Position numbers and translations under genes: made by a program. This document shows positions 29,031 to 40,127 of a stretch of DNA of 64,000 bases, piece by piece. The stretch is from positions 166,272 to 230,271 of the forward strand of contig JANPWX010000543.1 in assembly GCA_024734555.1 (NCBI GenBank). The letters are read 5' to 3'. Position 1 is the first letter of the stretch. Every line of letters begins with the position of its first letter. Below the pieces are notes generated by a model. The model ran no database searches. It was not told the DNA's origin and saw nothing but the letters and a program-made list of their open reading frames with translations. Source of the DNA: Trochalopteron elliotii. Lineage: Eukaryota > Chordata > Aves > Passeriformes > Leiothrichidae.

Positions 29031-29105
29031 CCACACACACACACACGCACACACACGCACATACACATAAAATAAATAAATAAATATAGAAATAAATATA
29101 TAAAT
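29031..29105. repeat. Compound (CA)n-(TAAA)n microsatellite
   Basis: CACACA and CACGCA units pass into AAATAAATAAAT and ATATA units. By the proposed exon model it falls in the 5'UTR intron of KCNA1. Confidence 0.9.
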
Positions 29106-29795
29106 CACGGGCCGGCTGGGAGGCGAGTCCTTGCAATGCCAACTCAGCAAATTTCCATCACCTGCCTCTTCCTTCCCCCCCACCCCCCACCCCACCACCA
29201 CCACTGCCCCGGTCCTCTCCTCTTTTGCTCTGGGGAGGAAGGGAGGGATGGAAATACTCTGCTTTGAAGGTATAAAGCTCACTTGCAGGATGGAGGCTGC
29301 CAGGGAGGAGAGAAACAGAATAAACCAGCCCCCAAACCCCTCCACATACACACACACACTCAGGCGCAATGGATTGGCTTTCACACCAGCAGGAACATCC
29401 CGTTCTGCCCACTACGGCAGCACATACGGAGTTCTACGCGTTCCTAACACGTCCCCGGACATGCACCAAAGGCCTCCGAGGCGGGAAGGTGCCCCGAACT
29501 CATCGGGAGGGCTTCCCGGGCAACTTCAGCGGGGTCAGCTCCTGCAAGGTGTCTCCCGAGCACCGCGCTCCCCGCTGTGGAGATTTAGCTGAGCACTGAC
29601 AACTTCATCACACCAACTGGGGGGGTGGGGGGGTGGAATTAGGAGAGGGGGAGCAAAGCATCTCCTCTCCTGCTCTGCAGCAGCTAAAGGTAACTGAGAA
29701 AGAGAGAGAGACAAGGGGAAGGAGGTCGACATCCCAGACCCAAAACCGTCCAAAATCGAGTGTAACAGCAGCAGGGAGAAGGGGCTTTTCCTTAC

Positions 29796-29916
29796 CTGCT
29801 CCGGGTGAGACGCGCCGCTCAGGAGTAGGAGCCAGTGCCGGAATGCGTCAAGTCGCCTTGCAGCAGCATCCAAAAAAACCAAACCAAAACAAAAACCGCA
29901 GCGGCAAACTTAACCC
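29796..29916 (-). other. KCNA1 first non-coding exon (inferred)
   Basis: The 3' limit is a strong splice donor: the minus strand reads CAG then GTAAGG across 29796/29795. The 5' limit is estimated at about 30 bases downstream of the TATA-like box at 29942-29947. Mammalian KCNA1 also has a 5'UTR exon separated by an intron from the coding exon, which supports the model. The transcription start is inferred and could differ or be multiple. Confidence 0.45.
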
Positions 29917-29941
29917 TCCTCCTCCTCCTCTCGCGCCCCTC

Positions 29942-29947
29942 TTTATA
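29942..29947 (-). promoter_or_regulatory. TATA-like box of the KCNA1 promoter
   Basis: The minus strand reads TTATAAAG here, a close match to the TATA consensus, inside G+C-rich sequence and about 150 bases upstream of a consensus splice donor. This spacing suits a short non-coding first exon. The function is inferred from position and motif only. Confidence 0.45.
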
Positions 29948-30446
29948 ACACAGCGATCGCTTTACAGGGCTGCCTGCGAGACACTGAAATATTCATACAC
30001 TGTCTTAGGCTGCACCAAGGGCGAGTGGGTTTAATTAGTTTCTGCTGAGAACCGCAGTGGGGGGTGGGGGTGCGTGGAAAAGAGCGCAAAGTACCCTTTC
30101 CAAAAAAGCTCGAGTTAGTCAATAAAAATCAAGGAGTCCTAGATAGCTGCTGGCTCTCCAGCTCTCTTCCCTTAGTACAGCTGGAAAAGGAGCCGGGCGC
30201 TGGGCAGCGGCGGCGGGGGAGATGCCAGAGCGCCGCAGCCCTGCAGCCGCATCCCCGGAGTCGGTCTTGGCTCGTCCCGGCAGCAGCAGCAGCGTTGGAG
30301 GCAGGAGGAGGCAGGAGCTGGACGCGTGCGGCAGGAGCGAGAAGAGGGCTGCTGAATGCATAAGAGCGAGGAGCAAACTCGAGCCATTTCTTGACGCTGC
30401 AGTATCAGCAGAAACCTGAGAGCTGTTTGGTGCAGCTCAGGGATCG

Positions 30447-30822
30447 NNNNNNNNNNNNNNNNNNNNNNNNNNNNNNNNNNNNNNNNNNNNNNNNNNNNNN
30501 NNNNNNNNNNNNNNNNNNNNNNNNNNNNNNNNNNNNNNNNNNNNNNNNNNNNNNNNNNNNNNNNNNNNNNNNNNNNNNNNNNNNNNNNNNNNNNNNNNNN
30601 NNNNNNNNNNNNNNNNNNNNNNNNNNNNNNNNNNNNNNNNNNNNNNNNNNNNNNNNNNNNNNNNNNNNNNNNNNNNNNNNNNNNNNNNNNNNNNNNNNNN
30701 NNNNNNNNNNNNNNNNNNNNNNNNNNNNNNNNNNNNNNNNNNNNNNNNNNNNNNNNNNNNNNNNNNNNNNNNNNNNNNNNNNNNNNNNNNNNNNNNNNNN
30801 NNNNNNNNNNNNNNNNNNNNNN
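30447..30822. other. Assembly gap (376 Ns)
   Basis: An unbroken run of N lies inside the CpG-rich upstream region, and a GC-rich 24-bp tandem array begins 21 bases past its edge. The missing sequence is therefore probably GC-rich and repetitive. Any reading frame spanning the gap is an artefact. Confidence 0.99.
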
Positions 30823-30843
30823 GTCCTCATCCTAGAACCGTTG

Positions 30844-30969
30844 AAACGGGGCCGCACATCCCGCACCGAGCGGGGCCGCACATCCCTCACCGAGCGGGGC
30901 CGTACATTCCACCGGGAGCGGGGCCCCACATCCCGCCCGGAGCGGGGCCGTACATCCCTCACGGAGCCC
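30844..30969. repeat. 24-bp GC-rich tandem repeat (about 5 units) at the gap edge
   Basis: Units beginning GAGCGGGGCC recur at 30868, 30892, 30916, 30940 and 30964, exactly 24 bases apart, with a degenerate unit at 30844. Each unit ends in a variant of CACATCCCTCACC. The period is a multiple of three, so both strands stay open, which explains repetitive frames here that are unlikely to be proteins. The array may continue into the gap. Confidence 0.9.
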
Positions 30970-31189
30970 GGCTGAGGCCCCGGGAGGGCGGCGGCTGCGG
31001 CCGCAGTGCCCGGAGCTCCCCGACCCCCGGCCCGCCCCGGTACTGAACGGGGCTGAGCATGCGGAGTCTACTGGACACACTGGTGGGAGGCTAAATCCTG
31101 AGCGGAGTGGCTGGAATTGTGAGGGTTAATCGTCAGGCAGGGACAGTACCCTTTTTTTCAGGCTGCTTTATCCCACCGAATTGGTTTAA

Positions 31190-31320
31190 TTGATGAATCA
31201 CATAACTTCGAGATGGAAAAGACCCATTATTGCCATCAGCTGGCCTCCCCTGCCAGCACAGGATTGTTCCCCACAGTATATGATCACTTGCATTATATAA
31301 AAGCCTGCTGCTCACTTTGT
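31190..31320 (-). mobile_element. Possible ancient CR1-type LINE remnant
   Basis: Matches the pattern AGATGGAAAAGACCCATT, then CCCCTGCCAGCACAGGATTG and TTCCCCACAGTA, familiar from old sauropsid CR1 3' sequence in reverse orientation. It is strongly diverged and its ends are uncertain. It lies just upstream of the KCNA1 CpG-rich block. Confidence 0.45.
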
Positions 31321-34300
31321 CAGGGCGGCAGCGGTGATCAAATACAACCCGTGCCTGTGTAATTTGAAGCACTCCAGGGCTAAGTAACACCAAGTCCGTG
31401 TTTAACAGACCTGGTCTCATTTGCTTTCCACTGCATAATACATTATCTTCACTTAAGATCACCACCTTGGCAGTCCAAAAATACTTAACCACCTGACCTC
31501 CCTGGTGGTTTCTGTATCTTCTTCCCTTCCCTTTACTTACGCCCGTGTTTTGTTGCTTGGGGTGAGGGTTTTTTCTGATGGTGTTGTGGTTTATTTTTTT
31601 TTTTTTTTTATGAGACCAAAAACCATTCTAAAATCCTCTACCCCTGGCAGTGCTGCAATCACAGCTAGTTAGCGTGCTGCATCCACCAGCCCTGTGGAAA
31701 CATAAGTGCAAAGAAACAAGCAGATTTCCTGTCTAGCCTGGTACAAGGGTGGGTTTTGCTGTTGTTTGGGTTTTTTTTTTCAGTATCACATATGCTGAAA
31801 GTTTTGTGAGAAACTTCTGGTGAAGTTCTGAGCAAGAGAAAAGTCTCTTTCTGCAGCTCCCGGGCGAAACAATCAAAACATGAAACAAAAACAGAGGGTC
31901 TTCTTCCAGTGAAAAATAAAGCACAATTTTCTGTCTGAAGTTCAGCAGCTCAGCATCAGCACCCAGCCCTGGACCCTGTAAAAACTAAACCCCCTCAAAA
32001 AAAAAAAAAAAAAAAGAAAGTCTGTCCCATCACCTAAACTAACCAGGCTGTTTTTCAACTCCTCGAGAAACTCAGTGACAGGTTTTGAATCAACATCCTC
32101 TGTGGCAGTGGGTACCATGCCTGGGTGACACAGCTGGCTGCAGAGTGCTCCAGGAGCTCTGCAGGAGGAGCTTTGGGAGTGAGCACTCCCCTGCCTCTGC
32201 TGCAGCTCTTTGTGCCCCTGTCCCAGGCCAAAGGATGCTCAGGAGTGGGCTGAAAATGCAGATCTGGACAAACAGAGGCCCGAGCTCACGGTGCTGCTCT
32301 GCCCTTGGCTTCCTGCAGGATTGCAGGCAAGGCTACTATACATTCTGCTTTTGCATCTGGAAAGCAGGACTTAAAAGTGCTTTCTCTGCCTGTCACAGCT
32401 CCTTAGGCTGGTAGTTTCTGAGAGCTGCCTTAGCACAGCAGAACCCAAATCCTCACTGGGAGCTGTGTGCACACCAGGCACGAAAATAAAAAAAGAGGAG
32501 TGATGGCAACCTTTGTTTTTTCATTGCATCAAAAAGACAAACAGAGATATTGCTCTCCCCCCTCCTCATTTTGAATAGCTTTAACTTTGCAATCCAACTA
32601 CCATTACTAACAAGCAGTCAGGCTGGAAGGGAGGGATCTTTCTAAGTGGGCTATTAGCCACAGGGTCAATAAAATCTTGTTAAAGTACACAGACTAATGA
32701 GCAGTGTAACTAGGGCTTGCAAGGAGGTCATATGTTACACATTATAGTGCTGAGTAGCTTCACTTAAATGTTGAGGAATGGAAGGAGAATCCAACTTGCT
32801 GCCAAATTTAAAGTCAGGCTGCTGCTATTTCCTACCTTCTCTATTAAAGAAAATGGCCAGCAGCAGCTGAACTGGTAATCCCCCCAAAGAGCCACAACAA
32901 GAAATTCTCTTCAGGAACAAACTTTTTTCATAGGGAAACTAAAAATTCCAAAAAATTTTGCAGCTCTTTGTGGTGGGAATTCTGGTAGTATTGTTGTGAT
33001 GAGAAAGAACAGCATTTTTCTTCTTCTTTTTTTTTTTTTTTTTTTGGGGGGGGGGGGGGTTTTTTTTGGTTTTTTGTTTTTGTTTTGTTTTTGTTTTTGT
33101 TTTAGAAAGAAAGAACCGTTGATTAAAAGTCCTTGTATGTTGTGAGGATTACAAAAAATTTCTATTGAATGAATGTGAATCTGAAACAGGATTAAAAAAA
33201 TAAGCATTGGTTTTACACAGTGGAACAGGCTTTAAACACTGTCGCCAGGGAACCCAGAAAATCCAGATTAAAATCAATGGATGCAGAAGCACAGTGGATT
33301 TCTGAGCATGGCATCATTCCTGTGAGTGTCTTTGAGTGACCCCCAAAATTTCCTCAGGCATTTTGTGCGATGAAAAACATTGTGAAATCCAGTGGCAAAG
33401 GATGTTCTGATTATTTGAACACTATGGATCCTCATAGGCACTGTAATGCCAATCTTTCTAAGCCTGGAATCCAACCTGGAAACATTATAGCTCCATTTTG
33501 GGCTGCCTAAAGTCACCAGTGAGTCGTGCAGGTGTCACCACACAGCTCATTTAATGGCCTTGGGAGGCAGAGGATAAAGTGAGGTGTTCTGGCCCAAATT
33601 TTTCATGCAGAGGCTCTGTAAATCATTCTGCTCCATGACATGGAAAGAGTCAACAGATGGAACTGAAGGTGAGCTTGTGGTGTAGACAGTTGGGTTTCCT
33701 TCCTTGAGGGAGACAAAGAATCCTTTAAAAGCTTTTAATCTTTTAACACTGATTTATGAGCCTTGCTAATATCCTTCAGTATTATTAGGCATTTTTTGTG
33801 ACTGGGATAATCAAATCTCATGCTTCAAAGAACTGGTAGCTGTTGGGAAATGACAATGACTTTGGTTCCCTCTTGTTGTATCATTTCATTTTTTGTCCTG
33901 TTCCCTTTTAAAGCCTTAAATATGGGCTCTCTGTGATCAAAAATGCCAAGGAGCAGACCCAGTCCTGTTGCTACACAGAGGGAAGAGGAGAGCTTAGGAG
34001 CCATCCCTGTGAAGAAGGAAGCAGAAACTGCCCTCACTCATATCATAGTTGTGCCATTAGGATCAGTCTGGAGAGAAAAGATGTCCCTACTTTGCCTCTG
34101 CATCCCACATCAGTGGGTTGGAAAGGCACAGAGTGTGGGAATAGGAGAATGGCTGGGCAAGGAAGAAGAGAAAATGTTCTGTATTAGGTTGGGGTTGAGC
34201 TTTCTTCTGTCCTCCTCTAAAGCAGCTATATAACCAGAAATGGAAACAAGGTGCCAATCCACCCCTCAGCATATTCATGTTTTTGACACACAGGAGTTTT

Positions 34301-34773
34301 TTCTTAACAGGAGCCACTTTTGGCCTTCCATAATTGGGTGACTTAGTACAAGATCTTGTAAAAGCACCACAGCAAAAATATATTTATTGAAAATGCTGCT
34401 GGTCACCAAAGAGAGCAGAGGGTCTTGAGGGGGGAGCACCACACTCAGTGCCACTGTCAGAGAAGGGAACACCTGAGGAGGACAGAGCACATCCAGAGCA
34501 GGTACGTTCCTGTAAAATCCCAAAAGCAGTCCTTGCAGTGGGTCCTTGCAATACACAAGCAAGGAGTCAGATTTGGGAAGTCTGAGTTTGCTCCTGTGTG
34601 AGTTCATTTGCAGGATGATTCCACCCTTTAAAAAAAGATTCTGACACATATCTGAACAAAGCCCCACCTCATATGGCATCAAGCTGTCCAGGAGTAATCA
34701 GAAAATGGTTGTGTTTTTGAAAAAACAAGCCTTGTTATGAAGCCTCAAGCTTGGGGCTGAGTGGTGATGAGTG
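31321..34773. other. Upstream intergenic region of KCNA1, no gene seen
   Basis: Unique A+T-rich sequence with T and A homopolymers at about 31592-31609 and 31998-32015. No coding exon recognised. Confidence 0.6.
33027..33104. repeat. T run, G run and T/G tract
   Basis: About 19 Ts are followed by 14 Gs (33046-33059) and then T runs broken by G. The homopolymer lengths are likely to be unreliable. Confidence 0.9.
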
Positions 34774-35160
34774 ATAGAATCACATAATCCTAGAATTGTT
34801 TGGGTTGGAAGGGACCTTGAAGATCATCCCATTCCAGCCCCCTGCCATGGGCAGGGACACCTTCCACTGTCCCAGGTTGCTCAGAGCCCCATCCAGCTTG
34901 GCCTGGAACACTGCCAGGGATGGGGCAGCCACAGATGCTCTGGGAAACCTGTGCCAGAGCCTCTCCACCCTCATAGGGAAGAATTTCTTCCCAATATCCA
35001 ATCTAACCCTGCTCTGTGTCAGTGTGAAGCCATTCCCCCTTGTTCTGTCACTCCAGGCCCTTGTCAAGAGTCTCTCTCCATCTTTTTTGGAGGCTCCCTT
35101 CAGGCACTGGAATGCTGCAATGAGGTCACCTCAAAACCTTCTCTTCTCCAGGCTGAACAA
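34774..35160 (-). mobile_element. CR1 LINE 3' fragment, young subfamily
   Basis: Starts with complemented octamers (ATAGAATCACATAATCCTAG), then TTTGGGTTGGAAGGGACCTT and the standard CR1 3' sequence through CTCTTCTCCAGGCTGAACAA. Confidence 0.93.
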
Positions 35161-37093
35161 ACACACTTAGTGGAATTCTCTAAGAAAACAAAGTGTGCCT
35201 CAGGAACTCAAGGCATAACAGGACACTCCCAGTGCTCAAACAATCCACCAGTCTTGCCATCGCCATAATCACAGCTACCCTACAAAATCAGAGCCAGGTT
35301 TAGCCCTAGCTGGGCTGCAAGGTCACCTGCAAGAGAACCCCAGGAAAACTCATTAACAGCAACATTAGACTGCAGCAATGGGACTTGGAGTTTATAGCAG
35401 AGGATATTTTAAGGCCGTGGACAGTTGCAAGCTCTCGATGAGTTGCCATGAAATATGGCACATTATCACTTGGCCTTGTGATAAAGGGCACTCAGAAAGA
35501 CCATCCATCACTCAGCAAGCCATGTGGAGGGAGGAGTGCTCACTGGCCTTATTTAGCCTTCCCAAAAGTGTTGCCTTATTGTTTAAGCAGACTGGTGCCT
35601 GCCTCAAAAGCTGACTGCAGACCTGAAATTCAGGCTACCAAAACATGGCAGTCTGTTGGCACTCTCAACGTTACTGGGGGAAATTTCCAGAAAAGGAGAG
35701 ATGTAAAGGAGAGATGTGAGCAGACCTACAGAGAAAGGGGCAGAGTGTTCATCAGTGACAGTGAAAAAGAAAAACAAGAGGTATCTGCATAAAATGAGAA
35801 TCTACAGTGACGCCAAACCAGTGTCTACAGGATTGAAGTCACCAGTCTTCAGCAGTAATAGAAGTCAGGCTTAATTAAGTGTGTCAAATTCAGAAGTATT
35901 CAATGTTTTTCCTATGAGTCAGGGCAGCATCTTACACTGGATTCATGATTGTCTTTATCACACCTGGCAGAATGTGAATGCATGATCCTGATCATGTGTG
36001 CTCCCAGCAGAAACTAAGACATGCAGTGGAGGGATTCCCAGGCACCAAGGCAGTGGCTGAGGGCAGTATCCACTGGAACTGGAAGTGTTGAAGGAGAAGG
36101 AGCCCCAGCCATAATTCCAGACCCTCAGAACAGCATATTACACTGAATAGTAAGTTGAAGCTTTCAGAGAAAAGTGACATCTATCAACTCTTCAGTGTTT
36201 CCAATTCTACCTCAAACACCTTAGAGCCATGAAGGAAATGCCCAGAGCAAAAGTGGTGAAGGATTTCTAGTGGTTCATAGAGAAGATAAACTACTAGATT
36301 CTTCTTTTTGTCCTCCTGCCTCTCAGGACACAAGAATTATTGAAGAAGTTATCACACAGAGACAAGATTTGGCAGCAGTCAGAGCCCCATGTGACAGGGT
36401 AAAGGCAATCCAGCTCAGGGAACCAGTCCCAAATTGCTATAAACCCCTGGAACAGGCAGAGCCACAGAAAGCTTGGACCTTGCTGCAAAGTCAGCACCTG
36501 GAGCCCTTCCTGGTGGAGCCCTGACACCACCAGGATGGAGCCAGATAAACAAGGTGCTGCTGCTCCTGCACAGGGGGAGGGACAATCCCAGTGTGCCGCT
36601 TTGGGGCACAGCATCAAGATGCAGCATGAGCTCCAGCACAAGGAGAGCATGCTGAGGAAGTGCTGAGTGCTCCTGGAGGCTGTCTGGGTGCAGTGATAAA
36701 GGTGTGGAACCACTTTGTGTGCAGAGTGTGCAGCTCTGCTGGGAGGAAGAAGCAGGACAGGCACTGCCCATCTTGTTACTGGGCAAAGGATTGAGTGTTT
36801 GTGTCTCTGTGTGTGTGTGCACATGTGCAAGATGGGATTTTATTTAAAGCAGGACGAGCAGTAATCCCTGAGGATATAAGAGCTGCCATCAGGAAATGAA
36901 TAACTTCATACCTAGGGATAGAGGGTGCTTTATTGGAGCCAGACTATTCCACTGGCCAGGCACCAGTGTGCACTGCAGAGCATGGTAAGGGTGAGCACTC
37001 ATCAGCTGGGACCTTCCTGCCATTCCAAGACACCTTTGCAAATGGCCATTTTTAAGGGCAGGAGATGGATGGTCAACTTTTTGGGAGCTGGCT
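35161..37093. other. Intergenic, nothing recognised
   Basis: Unique sequence between a CR1 copy and a solo LTR. It has a short (TG)n run at about 36798-36820. Frames up to 178 codons show no domain. Confidence 0.6.
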
Positions 37094-37099
37094 CTGGAG

Positions 37100-37416
37100 T
37101 GATGCTGTTTTACACCACAACAACACAGATTCTGAGATTCAGAAGGTTGAAAATGACTCCTTTATTTTTGGGATGTGTCTCCCTTTTATACTATTCTACA
37201 CAGACCAATTTGGTTGGTGAAACAAAGGTAAACTTCTTCACTCACTTCTTCACTCCCCTCTGGTCAGACCAGAGGGACATCAAGAAGAAGTCCCTCCTAG
37301 GAAAAGGAATTAATAACATAGGTACAGTTACAAAAATATTTCTCCTGTTTACAGAAAATTCCCTGGGCAAAGAATTTCAGAAAACCAAAACACCTTAGGC
37401 AGAAAACCAGGGCTAC
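37100..37416 (-). mobile_element. Solo LTR with 6-bp target-site duplication
   Basis: The element is 317 bases long and, on the minus strand, begins TGTAGCCCTGG and ends CAGCATCA, giving the TG...CA ends of a retroviral LTR. It is flanked by CTGGAG on both sides (37094-37099 and 37417-37422). A TATA box (complement of 37185-37190) and AATAAA (complement of 37161-37166) lie in the expected order. A 6-bp duplication fits class II (ERVK-like) integration. No internal retroviral sequence adjoins it, so it is a solo LTR left by recombination. Confidence 0.85.
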
Positions 37417-37422
37417 ACTGGA

Positions 37423-39816
37423 GGAAGCTCTGGCAAGAGCTGATCAGGAGTGAAGCAGTCCCTTCCCACAGTCTGACAGGCCTTGCATGCCCTGCTCTGA
37501 CATGGCTCAGAGCACTCTGCAGCAGAATTTGTGCCATTCAGCACTTCACAGGCCAGATTTGAGCACCAGATGTCTTGCCATGGGTATCAAAAATGAGGAA
37601 GAGCGAGAGCAAACAAAGTCAGCAGCATAAACAGTGCAGGGGCTGAGAGTCAAAACAAGGCAGCCAGAAAAGTGATCCTTACCTGCCTAAGCTGGGACCC
37701 AGCAAAGCTTTTATTTTTTTCCCTAAGACTAAACAGGGAATGACCAATGCATCTGCTGAAGGAAACGTGTGGAGGAGGGTGGGTTGCAGTCCAGCAGCCA
37801 GGCTTTAGCAGCAGTTACACCAAACAAGACACTGACAATAAAGAGATGGAGAAAACAGAAGGTCATTTGCATCTGCTGCTCAGAGTGGAGCAGATAGGAG
37901 GACAGACAGAGAGCAGCAGCACAGGTAAGGCCAAAGGAAAGCAGTTGCAGCCTGGCAGGGATCATAAGTGTCAGCTACAGCGAGAGGAGAGTGCTAAAGG
38001 AGGCCAGAGGTATCTGCAGAGCTGGGAGAAATGTCATGACACAGCCTGAGCAGAGACCAAACCAGGAAAACATCAGCACCAAGGTGTTTGTGCAGCAGAA
38101 CCACAGCAGCAGGAAATGGGGTAACCTAAAAGATATGAGGGCAATCAAAACTGGCAATAAGGGGGTCCTTATCTCTTGGAGGCACTCAGGATCTTCAGCC
38201 CCAGCTCTGAGCCTGTAGAAAGCCTGAAAGAACCACACAAGGACAGAAAATGCTGAGCAGGTACTTCAAGTGTCTGTGGCAGAGGGTTGAAAATGCTCCC
38301 TGCTACTGTTGTCCTACCCTGATGAAAATTCCCAGTGCAGGTTGTTCTGCAGAGCTGCCTTGGCAGCAGGGCTTCCTCTTGCTTTATTTTCAGCACACAG
38401 GAGAGGCAAAAATGCTTAACGGGGTGTGTTTCAAACATATACTTGCCTTAAGAGCCCAAATTTAGAGTTACAGTTGCATGTTCTCTTTCAGGAACAGGGT
38501 TCTTGCTGACCTGCCTGCCCAGAATGTTTCTTGTCTGCTGGAAAGACAGCTCAAGTGAAGCAGAAGCAATTATTTACAGAAAAAGAAAGAACTTGAGTAA
38601 ACAAAAACACCGGCGGCTACTGCATATTAAAGTGAAAGACCCAGATGCTTTGAAGCCTTGTCCCCAGGTGATTTTAAGTGCTTCAGAATAATTCTAAGTC
38701 TTACCCAAAGTGAAGGCAGCGAGGCCCCCTCAGACACTACCAGACCATCAATGTCCCATCTTTTCTGTGCCTTGGGCACTGCTGTTGTTCCAGCTTCTCA
38801 ATCTTGCTTTTTTGTGTCTACTCCTACTTTATATCTGGGCCAGGGTCTGTTCTGGACTTGAGAAGTTTGTAACCTATTCCCTTCCTGGAGCCTCTTCTGT
38901 GCTGGCTGTGGCAGAAGGGAATGGTCTGCTTCCTGTTGGTTGTATTCCTTAAGTGCTTTGGCAGATCATAGCTCTTGAGTTTTAAGCACCTCTTTTTATG
39001 ATTTATTTTCACTTGATGTCTCAAAATCAAGTCTCAAGGTGTTTAAAATACCACTGAGTGCTTAGGGAGCACATTGCAGTAGGGCCATTACACTTCAGAC
39101 AAATCTCTCCCTCCCTATGTGGCAGCTTGCTGATCTATTTACAAATTGCTTGCCTTTTGAATTTCTAAAGCTTTTGTCCCGTTATGTCCCGCTTTTCAAA
39201 CCTTTGTGCATTATGTAGGAGAAGAGAAAGGACATTCAGCTGCTGTTACCTCCTGTCTGTGTCCAATTGCCTCAAGGCAACAGTGAAGTGAGTTAATATT
39301 CAACACTTACAGCAGTATTTTCTGACTTCAGAGGTGTCTAAGGACTGATCCCGGGATAATGATCCCATTGTACTTCGTAGCAGAGAAATACATTGGTAAT
39401 GTGAGGCATGGCAGGAAGAGCCTTTCAACAAGGGCCATGCAGCAGTGAGCATGGCAAGATGGATGTTGTAGGGCAAACAGAACAGCACAGGGCAAAACGC
39501 CTTGCCAGCAGCTACTTCCAAACCTTCTGCTAGTAACAGTGTGTGCAAGAGGTGAAGACACACACTGGGATGCTCCAAAACTGAGCCAGGATATCAGACC
39601 ACCATTCTCACTCAATCTTACCAAATATCTGCTTTTCCTACACCCTGATAGGTGCTTTAGAACAGGTAATCACTGTCAAAGCCACATCCCCAAACCCTTG
39701 GCAGAGATCTCACCCTCTGGGATGTGTGGCTGGAGCCAGCAAAACCCTCTCGTGGAAGGAAGTTTGCTGTCTGCCTGAAATTTCAAGGTGATCCATGTTT
39801 AATCTTTTGGATTCAG
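37423..39816. other. Sequence between two inverted solo LTRs, no gene seen
   Basis: About 2.4 kb of unique sequence. No retroviral coding remnant was recognised, so the two LTRs are probably independent insertions, not the ends of one provirus; their opposite orientation also argues against a provirus. Confidence 0.65.
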
Positions 39817-39820
39817 AGCC

Positions 39821-40123
39821 TGTATAGCTTTGGTTTGTGCTTGAGATGTTTTGGTTTTTTGAATTTTCTTTTTCTAGGGAATTTTCTGTAAACAAAAATG
39901 TGTTTTTGTAAACTGTACTTTGTTTACATTCTTTCCCTAGGAGGGACTTCTTCTTGATGTCCCTCTGGTCTGACCAATGTGATTGAAGAGGTTTGTCTTT
40001 GTTTCACCAATCAAATTGGTCTGTGTAAAAAAAGTATGTAAGGGAGACAGATCCCAAAAATAAAGGAGTCATTTTCAGCCTTCTGAAGTCAGTCTTGTGT
40101 CGTGGTAGTGTACAACAAGGTCA
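39821..40123 (+). mobile_element. Solo LTR, same family, opposite orientation
   Basis: About 303 bases starting TGTATAGCTTTGG and ending AAGGTCA, aligning end to end with the inverted copy at 37100-37416. AATAAA is at 40059-40064. AGCC lies directly on each side (39817-39820 and 40124-40127), a possible but only 4-bp target-site duplication. No coding sequence. Confidence 0.8.
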
Positions 40124-40127
40124 AGCC

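Larger units (their letters stand above)
29380..31075. promoter_or_regulatory. CpG-rich promoter region of KCNA1
   Basis: This block is clearly richer in G+C and CpG than the surrounding A+T-rich intergenic sequence, and it covers the inferred first exon and TATA-like box. It is interrupted by the assembly gap and continues as GC-rich tandem repeats on the far side. CpG density is also high in the N-terminal coding part (about 28230-28520). CpG-island promoters are usual for neuronal Kv genes. The exact limits were not computed. Confidence 0.6.

Noticed and set aside
30391..30975. Open frames on both strands spanning the N run
   Set aside because: The frames are open only because of Ns and a 24-bp (three-multiple) tandem repeat; the Arg/Gly/Thr/Ser repeat is not evidence of protein.
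37100..40123. Single provirus bounded by the two LTRs
   Set aside because: The LTRs are in opposite orientation, the first has its own target-site duplication, and no retroviral coding sequence is seen between them.
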